This document shows positions 5,355 to 10,458 of a stretch of 10,566 nt of DNA, piece after piece; positions within the stretch are counted from its first letter, which is position 1; each line of letters starts with the position of its first letter. The position numbers were made by a program, and so were the translations under genes. The DNA comes from CAZGWJ01 sp964529445 (GTDB lineage Bacteria; Oederibacteriota; Muellerivitia; Muellerivitales; Muellerivitaceae). The DNA lies in assembly GCA_964529445.1 (NCBI GenBank), contig CAZGWJ010000090.1, positions 1-10,566 on the forward strand. The letters run 5' to 3'. The notes under the pieces are model-generated. The model was not told the DNA's origin, did no database searches, and was given only the letters and a program-made list of their open reading frames with translations.

Positions 5355-7369
5355 AGGCGCCGGGAAAGATCCTCTCCTTCCAGGGGGCCAAGGGCGGCGT
5401 CGGCACCACGACTCTCGCCTGCCTCTTCGGGCGGGCCCTGGCCGCGAACCGCCCCGACCTTGCCGTCGCCCTCGTGGATCCCTGCCCTTCCTCCCTCTCG
5501 CCGCTCCCTTCCTGGATGTCCCTCGACGGCAAGGAGCGCGACCTGGCCCAACTCGCTTCCCTGCCGGGCCGCCGGACCCGCGCCCTCCTGGAAGGTTATT
5601 TCCCCAGGTCACCCGAGGGATTGATGCACGTGTCCGCCGGCTCCGGAACGAGTCCGGAGGACCCGTTCCCCATCCTCAACGATCTGGCGTCCTGTTTCGA
5701 CTGGCTCCTGGTGGACCTCTCCCCGCTGGGCCTCCTCCAGCAGGCCGCCTGGCGCGAGCGATCCCACGGGATCCTGATTGTCACCGACTGGAACGAGGCC
5801 TCCCTCACCACCCTTGCGCGCTGGGAAAAACGACTGCTCGCGGAGCACATCGACCTCGGCTCCTGCCGCGTCTGGCTGAACGACCCCCAGGGGAGCGGTT
5901 CGGCCGATGCGCCCCTGCCGAGAGGCCTTTCACTGGCCGCCACCACGCCCCACCTCGGAAACGGCCTCTCGCTCGCCCTCCTGGAAAGGAAGGAACTCCC
6001 GCCCCAGGCCGTCGCGGCCATCCAACCCGTCCTGGAACCCGTCCTCTCGGCCACGGCAACCGGCAGGACGCCACCGCCCCTGGCCGCACCGGACCACCGG
6101 GAGGAAAAGGGGAACCCGGACGATCACCTTGCGAAGGTCCGCTCCCTCCACCAGCGCCTGCTTGAGCACCTGCGGGCCGAAGGGATCCTCACCGGAGAGG
6201 CCCCGCTCGGGGCCTCCGCCCGCGAAATGCTTGAGCCCCGCGCCCGGGAGGCCCTGGAACGTTTCGTCCAGGAACTCGACGTCCCGGAGCCGTCCCGCCG
6301 GAAGACGCTGGTCGCGGATACGCTGAAGCTCTCGTTCGGGCTCGGCCCCCTGGAACCCCTCCTGGCGGACGCCTCGGTGACCGAGGTCATGGTGAACGGC
6401 CCCCACGAGGTGTTCATCGAGCGGGAGGGACGGCTCCACCGAAGCGACGCCCGTTTCCTGGACGACCAACAGTTGAGGACGATCATCGAGCGGATCTTGG
6501 CACCCCTGGGACGCCGCATCGACGAGTCCCAACCCACCGTGGACGCCCGGTTGCCCGACGGTTCCCGCGTGAACGCCGTGATACCACCCTTGAGCCTGGA
6601 CGGGCCCATCCTGACCATCCGGAAGTTCCCCGCGCGACGCCTGACGATCGCGGACCTGATCGCCCACGGCTCCCTGTCCCAGGAAGCGGCCGATTTCCTG
6701 GGCGCCAGCGTGAGGATCCGCCGCAACATCGTGGTGTCCGGGGGCACCGGCTCCGGGAAGACCACCCTCCTGAACGTCCTGTCGGGATTCATCCCCGGGG
6801 ACGAGCGCATCGTCACCATCGAGGATTCCGCGGAACTGCGGCTGGCCCAGGAGCACGTGGTGCGACTCGAGGCCCGACCGCCGAACCTGGAAGGCCGAGG
6901 CCGCGTTTCCATCCGGGACCTGGTCATCAACGCCCTGCGGATGCGCCCCGACCGGATCGTGGTGGGCGAGGTGCGGGGAGGCGAGGCGCTCGATATGCTG
7001 CAGGCCATGAACACGGGCCACGACGGGTCGTTGACGACCGTCCACGCCAACTCCCCGCGCGACGCCCTCTCCCGCCTCGAGACGCTCTGCCTCATGGCGG
7101 GGTTGGAACTCCCCCTGAGGGCCGTGAGGGAACAGGTGGCGCGGGCCGTGCACCTGGTGGTCCAGACGGGGCGCCTTCCGGGCGGGAAACGCTCCGTCAC
7201 CCATATCGCCGAGATCCAGGGAATGGACGGGGATGTCATCCTCCTCCAGGACCTTTTCGCCTGGGAAAAGGGCCGGGGGCTCGTCCGCCGCCCCTTCGCG
7301 CCGTCTTTCCTGAAGGACCTGGAGGCGCAGGGATACCGCCTGCCCGCGCCGCTCAACACCCTTTCCTGA
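5339..7369 (+). CDS. Fused CpaE/TadZ-like ATPase and CpaF/TadA secretion ATPase
   Basis: One 676-residue reading frame with two ATPase modules. The N-terminal part (about 1-240) is a MinD/ParA-type CpaE/TadZ domain with FQGAKGGVGTTTLA, in which the usual GK[ST] lysine is Thr while signature Lys18 remains, as in many CpaE proteins; Asp47 lies in VALVDPCP and Asp126 in LLVDLSP. The receiver-like N-domain common in CpaE is missing. A Pro/charged linker (about 241-262) leads to a near full-length CpaF domain (about 263-676) with GLGPLEPLLADASVTEVMVNG, Walker A GGTGSGKTT (Lys474), Walker B RIVVGEVRGG (Glu544) and HDGSLTTVHANSP. CpaF powers pilus extension at the inner membrane and TadZ localises it, so one chain could do both. 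GTG 5339 follows GGGAAG; TTG 5351, overlapping the upstream TGA, and TTG 5324 are alternatives. No stop or frame change separates the modules. Confidence 0.92.
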   Translation: MGPSLKAPGKILSFQGAKGGVGTTTLACLFGRALAANRPDLAVALVDPCPSSLSPLPSWMSLDGKERDLAQLASLPGRRTRALLEGYFPRSPEGLMHVSAGSGTSPEDPFPILNDLASCFDWLLVDLSPLGLLQQAAWRERSHGILIVTDWNEASLTTLARWEKRLLAEHIDLGSCRVWLNDPQGSGSADAPLPRGLSLAATTPHLGNGLSLALLERKELPPQAVAAIQPVLEPVLSATATGRTPPPLAAPDHREEKGNPDDHLAKVRSLHQRLLEHLRAEGILTGEAPLGASAREMLEPRAREALERFVQELDVPEPSRRKTLVADTLKLSFGLGPLEPLLADASVTEVMVNGPHEVFIEREGRLHRSDARFLDDQQLRTIIERILAPLGRRIDESQPTVDARLPDGSRVNAVIPPLSLDGPILTIRKFPARRLTIADLIAHGSLSQEAADFLGASVRIRRNIVVSGGTGSGKTTLLNVLSGFIPGDERIVTIEDSAELRLAQEHVVRLEARPPNLEGRGRVSIRDLVINALRMRPDRIVVGEVRGGEALDMLQAMNTGHDGSLTTVHANSPRDALSRLETLCLMAGLELPLRAVREQVARAVHLVVQTGRLPGGKRSVTHIAEIQGMDGDVILLQDLFAWEKGRGLVRRPFAPSFLKDLEAQGYRLPAPLNTLS

Positions 7370-7396
7370 TCGCATACCCCGGCTTGAAAATGAACC

Positions 7397-7414
7397 GGCC
7401 CGCCCTGGTGGGCC
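7397..7414. terminator. GC hairpin between convergent genes, possible terminator
   Basis: GGCCCGCC and GGTGGGCC pair over 8 positions (one G-U) around a CT loop, inside the 89-nt gap between the fused ATPase stop and the DUF4143 stop. There is no clear T-tract on either side, so it could stop or stabilise either transcript but is not a textbook intrinsic terminator. Confidence 0.35.
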
Positions 7415-7458
7415 TTCCGCGCCTCAAATACGCCGTCGTCTTGGGGGATTCAAGCAGA

Positions 7459-8670
7459 TCAGGACAAGATCCGAGGGACGGGCACGGTCCATAGGTTCTT
7501 GCCCAACCGGATCGTCTCGCCGCCCGCCGTGGCAAGGATACCCATCGTACCGGGCGGGCTGGTTTCCAGAAAAGCCTTCAAGCCGCGCAGATCCCCTTCC
7601 CGGAACCGGGAACCTCTCTTGAACTCGAAAGCCACCACACGGCCTCCAGACTCCAGGATGAGGTCCACCTCATGGCGCCCCTGGATGTTCCAATAGGAGA
7701 ACACCGCATCCGGAAGGACGGCTTCCGCCACCGCGATCAGGTTCAGGACGGCCCAGTTTTCAAGGAAAGCCCCCATCATCGGGTGGTCACCCTTCATGTG
7801 ATGCCAACCGGCCAGGTACGATCCCAACCCGCTGTCTGAGAAGTACATTTTCGGCGCCTTCACCAAACGACTGGCCTTGTTCCCGAGGTAAGGCGGTAGT
7901 CGCCGGATGACATAGCTGGTCTCCAGCAAGGAAAGATAACGCGTCACCGTCATGACGTTCATTTTCGCGTCGCGAGCCAATTCCGACACGTTCAGGATGC
8001 CGCCGATGCGAAGCGCCAGCAACTGCATGAGACGGCGGAACTCCGCCAGGTCGCCCACGCGGCTCAGGTCCCGCAGGTCCCTCTCCAGATAGGTCTGGAC
8101 ATAACCTTTGAACCACGTCTCGGTGTGTTTGACATCGCCCAGCGCCACCGAGGGCAGTCCACCCAGATGGGCATCGTGTTCACGATAGGCGGGTGCGGTC
8201 CCGGCGGGAACGCGCCCATCCAGAAGCCCTTCCAGGAAGGATAATTTCCCGGTTTGTCGATTTTTTTCGCGATGTGTGAAAGGCATGAGTTCCAGGTAGA
8301 TCGCTCGCCCCGCCAGGCTCTCCGAGACGGCTTTCAATAGCCGGAGATTAGCCGAACCGCTCAGAAGGAATGTCCCGGGCTGGCGACGACGATCCACATG
8401 CCTTTTGATGGCATGAAGGATCTCGGGACAACGTTGCACCTCGTCGAGGGTCAGGGGGCCGCCTTCCAGGAAGGATTCCGGTTCCCGCTTCGCGGCCTCC
8501 AGGACCGAAAGGTCGTCGAAGGTGGCGTAACGCCGACCCCGGAAGGCCGGATCCTGCTCCAAGAGCGTACTCTTGCCGACCTGGCGCAAGCCGGTCAGAA
8601 CGACGACCGGCATGTCCTCCAGGGCCTGGCGAATCCGCGGTGATATCTCCCGGGGCAGAAAGCGTGTCAT
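7459..8670 (-). CDS. AAA ATPase with DUF4143 C-terminal domain
   Basis: A 403-residue protein of the widespread AAA_14/DUF4143 family. Walker A is GLRQVGKST (Lys33), Walker B is LTLDEVQR (Asp76, Glu77), and a sensor-like FLLSGSANLRLL follows (about 101-112). The DUF4143 part (about 190-395) has ETWFKGYVQTYLERDLRDL, a winged-helix-like stretch (NVSELARDAKMNVMTVTRYLSLLE), KMYFSDSGLGSYL and GRHEVDLIL...VAFEFKRG, whose Asp336, Glu349 and Lys351 form a D-ExK nuclease-like signature. Members are common accessory genes of unproven function and are often found near toxin-antitoxin genes. The length is typical and no key motif is missing. It is convergent with the pilus ATPase gene, stands alone, and its ATG at 8668-8670 lies 8 nt after a strong -10 box. 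No ribosome binding site is visible before it. Confidence 0.93.
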   Translation of the reverse strand: MTRFLPREISPRIRQALEDMPVVVLTGLRQVGKSTLLEQDPAFRGRRYATFDDLSVLEAAKREPESFLEGGPLTLDEVQRCPEILHAIKRHVDRRRQPGTFLLSGSANLRLLKAVSESLAGRAIYLELMPFTHREKNRQTGKLSFLEGLLDGRVPAGTAPAYREHDAHLGGLPSVALGDVKHTETWFKGYVQTYLERDLRDLSRVGDLAEFRRLMQLLALRIGGILNVSELARDAKMNVMTVTRYLSLLETSYVIRRLPPYLGNKASRLVKAPKMYFSDSGLGSYLAGWHHMKGDHPMMGAFLENWAVLNLIAVAEAVLPDAVFSYWNIQGRHEVDLILESGGRVVAFEFKRGSRFREGDLRGLKAFLETSPPGTMGILATAGGETIRLGKNLWTVPVPRILS

Positions 8671-8678
8671 GATTAAAC

Positions 8679-8706
8679 ATTATATGTTATTTTTTGACAT
8701 CGTCAA
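8679..8706 (-). promoter_or_regulatory. Near-consensus promoter of the DUF4143 gene with inverted repeat over -35
   Basis: Read on the minus strand, TTGACG (8701-8706, 5 of 6) and TATAAT (8679-8684, 6 of 6) are separated by 16 nt. The -10 ends 8 nt before the ATG, so transcription should begin at or within a few bases of the start codon. The -35 lies in a perfect inverted repeat, TTGAC-ATC-GTCAA (8694-8706), and the -10 is flanked by ACAT/ATGT arms (8677-8687); either could be an operator. Confidence 0.7.
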
Positions 8707-8769
8707 CTCGCTCGAGATACCGAGGATGTTCCCCAGGGCGTCCGAGTGGTAGTATTCCTTCTTTTTCCG
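8701..8769 (-). pseudogene. RHS/YD-repeat-like remnant
   Basis: The minus-strand frame through 8769-8701 reads RKKK then EYYHSDALGNILGISSELT. The YYHxDALGN core is the hallmark of RHS/YD-repeat proteins (large secreted or wall-associated toxins and scaffolds). The similarity ends at the promoter of the DUF4143 gene and the frame stops at 8680-8682. Upstream the frame stays open to about 8890, but it loses repeat character, and no start or other repeat is present. It is therefore a short leftover of a larger gene cut by insertion or deletion. The call rests on about 17 residues. Confidence 0.5.
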
Positions 8770-8804
8770 CCTGCCTGCGACCGGCGCGGGGGCTACCCCT
8801 GACT

Positions 8805-8832
8805 GACTGTGTGAAAAACTCTGGACACTACC
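8805..8832. mobile_element. Possible insertion-sequence end remnant
   Basis: The stretch begins GACTGTGTGAAAAAC and continues TCTGGACACTACC. It resembles in style the terminal repeats I associate with IS256-type (mutator) elements, and it lies directly beside the RHS-like fragment. No transposase and no matching second end is seen in the window. The assignment is from memory of such ends and is weak. Confidence 0.25.
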
Positions 8833-8911
8833 TTCCAAAGGGAAAAACCAAGGCGGGGGAAATGTGGCACGCCCTGTGCTTGTCGAATGAGCACGCCCTT
8901 TCTATTCTGGA

Positions 8912-9235
8912 TTATCGGTGAGCAACCGCCATCTTTTTGTCCCTAGTCTGCACCGAAAGACGGCATCCAAAATATTCCAACACTTCCTCAACGGTCTCAA
9001 GTTTTGGATTGCCATTTTCCGAAAGCATCTTGTATAGGCTTTCGCGGTTGAGACTCGTCCCCGCCGCGACTTTTCCGATACCACCCCTGGCCTCCGCCAC
9101 GTTGCGCAATGCTTTCAAGAAGTACTTCTTGTCGCCCTGCTCCATGGCGGCGTCCAGGTAAGCTTGGGCCTCCTTGGGGTCCTTCAGCGACTTGATCAGA
9201 TCTTCATGAAAATCCCGGAAAAGTTTGCTTTTCAT
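8912..9235 (-). CDS. HigA/HI1420-type antitoxin with Xre-like HTH
   Basis: A 107-residue antitoxin of the addiction-module family that pairs with HI1419/HigB-like toxins. The N-terminal part contains the typical DPKEAQAYLDAAMEQGDKKYFLKALRNVAEARGG (about 20-53), followed by a helix-turn-helix (about 54-80: IGKVAAGTSLNRESLYKML) and the conserved SENGNPKLETVEEVLEYFGCRLSV tail. It should bind and neutralise the toxin encoded just upstream and bind the operon operator. The ATG at 9233-9235 is supported by an excellent AAGGAGG (minus-strand sense) about 8 nt before it; a longer in-frame version starting at 9379 would run through the toxin gene and is rejected. The gene overlaps the toxin end by 32 nt. 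Base composition is less GC-rich than the Tad half, as is usual for transferred modules. Confidence 0.9.
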   Translation of the reverse strand: MKSKLFRDFHEDLIKSLKDPKEAQAYLDAAMEQGDKKYFLKALRNVAEARGGIGKVAAGTSLNRESLYKMLSENGNPKLETVEEVLEYFGCRLSVQTRDKKMAVAHR

Positions 9236-9572
9236 GGGGCCACCTCCTTTTACAATCCTGCCAGTATCTACGCGCTGTTTCGATATCGCGGTCCTGATGG
9301 GCGCTCTTGTCCGCGCCGCATAGAAGAACGACGATCCAACCTTCCAACTCGGCGAAATAAACCCTGTAACCCGGTCCAAATCTCACTTTAAGCTCGGTAA
9401 CGCCCTCACCCAGCCTCCGGAAGCTCCCAAAATTGCCGTCTTCCAATCGCTCCACCGCAGTATTGACTCTTGCTCGTGTTTTGGCCTCTTTGAAGCCACC
9501 CATCCAATCGTCGAAGGGCACCTTCCCCTCCGACGTGGTGTATTTCATGATCTTTCGCGGTTTGGGTTCCAC
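9204..9572 (-). CDS. RelE/ParE superfamily toxin, HigB/HI1419-type
   Basis: A 122-residue toxin of the RelE/ParE superfamily. It has the subfamily hallmarks PFDDWMGGFKEAKTRARVNTAVERLEDGNFG (about 19-48), LGEGVTELKVRFGPGYRVYFAE (about 54-75), VVLLCGADKSAHQDRDIETARRYW (about 80-103) and a basic C-terminus. Relatives either cleave translated mRNA on the ribosome or inhibit gyrase; for this subfamily mRNA cleavage is the usual assumption. The gene is first in the operon, the HI1419-HI1420 order, and its last 32 nt overlap the antitoxin. The GTG at 9570-9572 keeps the EPKPRKIMKYTT opening found in long members but lies only 6 nt from a predicted -10. ATG at 9548 is the alternative and would give 114 residues and a short leader with a poor ribosome binding site. 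Confidence 0.9.
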   Translation of the reverse strand: MEPKPRKIMKYTTSEGKVPFDDWMGGFKEAKTRARVNTAVERLEDGNFGSFRRLGEGVTELKVRFGPGYRVYFAELEGWIVVLLCGADKSAHQDRDIETARRYWQDCKRRWPHEKQTFPGFS

Positions 9573-9578
9573 GAGTCA

Positions 9579-9607
9579 ACTGTAGCCCACAGGCTACACC
9601 TTGTCAA
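9579..9607 (-). promoter_or_regulatory. Toxin-antitoxin promoter with embedded palindromic operator
   Basis: On the minus strand, TTGACA (9602-9607, perfect) and TACAGT (9579-9584, 4 of 6) are 17 nt apart. Between them, and covering part of the -10, lies a perfect 7-bp inverted repeat with a 4-nt spacer, TGTAGCC-CACA-GGCTACA (9581-9598). That is where an Xre-type antitoxin, alone or with its toxin, would be expected to bind and repress its own operon. Confidence 0.75.
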
Positions 9608-9608
9608 G

Positions 9609-9884
9609 TCGGGAGTCTGGCGGTATGCCCTTACGTACTTTCTCTTATTGTTATGATTCACGATTCATTGCGTTTCTGGCGTTGTTCGTTCTGATGTCGT
9701 CTCGAAAACATGCGTTCGATACTGCGGAATATTTTCATCGTTATGACGGCTCATATGTCATGGGGGGGTATAGTTCCTCGCTCCAAGTCTCCAAGTGGGT
9801 CAAAAGAGGGTGTTTCGCTATATTCAAAGCCATTTCTACTTGGAGGGGTATGCCCCTCCAAGTGGGCTCCTAGTACCCTCTAAG
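9609..9884. other. AT-richer intergenic region without a convincing gene
   Basis: About 275 nt between the toxin-antitoxin promoter and the end of the small minus-strand gene. Base composition is clearly more AT-rich than the Tad half. A plus-strand frame (9601-9873) is open but needs a TTG start, has no recognisable domain, and runs through the operator and the hairpin, so I do not call it. The right part carries the CTCCAAGT repeats and hairpin listed separately. Confidence 0.5.
9781..9866. repeat. CTCCAAGT repeat cluster with a strong 11-bp hairpin
   Basis: The word CTCCAAGT occurs at 9781-9788, 9789-9796 and 9856-9863, and inverted (ACTTGGAG) at 9838-9845. The last two form part of a perfect 11-bp stem (9838-9848 with 9853-9863, GGGG/CCCC next to a TATG loop). 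CTCCAAGTGGG is repeated exactly at 9789-9799 and 9856-9866. The hairpin lies 22 nt beyond the stop of the minus-strand gene at 9885, but no T-tract follows in that direction. Confidence 0.7.
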
Positions 9885-10322
9885 TTACTCTAGTTTCTTC
9901 TTCCAACCGATTTCGATAAATAGAATCGTTAGCATATTCCTGATGTAAAGCCGTTGCTGTTTTTCGATGCTAATGACTTTCAAGTCTTCTCCTGCGATTT
10001 CCAGGTCACCATTCACTCCGGATATTCGGATAGAGCTTGGATTCTTCACAATCTCCTTAACATACAACTCCACCTCACCATTGGTGTTATGAATGTCATA
10101 TTTTGACACACCGCCTAAAGTGACTGTTGCTAGTTGCACAGGTACCTGACGAAAACCAAAAATAATTAGATTGAAAAGAGTCGCTGGTTTATCAGCGTTT
10201 TGGTGTAACTGAAACACCAGCTGTTTATTCTGTGCATCGTGACGGATTGTATCAAGCATTATCGGATGATCATGCCACTGCACATTTAGTTCGTCAATCT
10301 CAGCCTCGTCAATCATGATCAT
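9885..10322 (-). CDS. AT-rich small protein of unknown function, possible orphan immunity protein
   Basis: A 145-residue protein with no family that I can name with confidence. It is acidic at the N-terminus (MIMIDEAEIDELN), has a WHDHPIMLDTIRHDAQNKQLVFQL segment (about 16-39), then alternating strand-like stretches (TLFNLIIFGFRQVPV, ELYVKEIV, SIRISGVNGDLEIAGEDLKVISIEK) and a basic C-terminus ending WKKKLE. There is no signal peptide or clear membrane helix. The LN-x-x-WHD opening and all-beta look recall small cytosolic immunity-type proteins that travel with polymorphic toxins, and an RHS-like remnant lies 1.1 kb away; that link is inference. ATG at 10320-10322 is chosen, with ATG at 10314-10316 (better spaced from a GGGGG run) and TTG at 10337 as alternatives. 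Codon use (many AT-ending codons) is very unlike the Tad genes, a sign of transfer. Confidence 0.65.
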   Translation of the reverse strand: MIMIDEAEIDELNVQWHDHPIMLDTIRHDAQNKQLVFQLHQNADKPATLFNLIIFGFRQVPVQLATVTLGGVSKYDIHNTNGEVELYVKEIVKNPSSIRISGVNGDLEIAGEDLKVISIEKQQRLYIRNMLTILFIEIGWKKKLE

Positions 10323-10458
10323 TGTCCCCCAAACCAATCAGGGATTGGTATGCGAATGTTGAGGAAGTTGCTCCCCTTCACCCCCTTGTACCAACAAATG
10401 AGTTGAACATGCGGCATCCTGCCCATGCCAGGGAATGAATGATGCGTGAAACATGGGG
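10323..10458. other. Intergenic gap between the small minus-strand gene and the transposase end
   Basis: This 136-nt gap carries no gene that I can support. It should contain the promoter of the small minus-strand gene. A short inverted repeat, GGCAT (10413-10417) with ATGCC (10425-10429), is present but is too small to interpret. Confidence 0.4.

Noticed and set aside
5930..7375. Very long minus-strand frames opposite the fused ATPase gene
   Set aside because: They are antisense by-products of GC-rich codons; the plus strand has all conserved ATPase motifs.
8694..8722. Plus-strand promoter starting with TTGACA at 8694-8699
   Set aside because: No acceptable -10 hexamer lies 16-18 nt downstream, and no plus-strand gene follows; the hexamer is explained as half of the palindrome over the minus-strand -35.
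8694..8921. Plus-strand open frame of 75 codons opposite the RHS relic
   Set aside because: Non-ATG start, no recognisable protein pattern, and the minus strand of the same bases gives the RHS motif.
9838..9863. Hairpin as an intrinsic terminator of the gene ending at 9885
   Set aside because: The stem is strong, but no run of T follows it in the minus direction, so it was listed as a repeat structure instead.
9601..9873. Plus-strand open frame of 90 codons
   Set aside because: It needs a TTG start inside the toxin-antitoxin -35 region, has no domain or ribosome binding site and crosses the strong hairpin; it is most likely chance.
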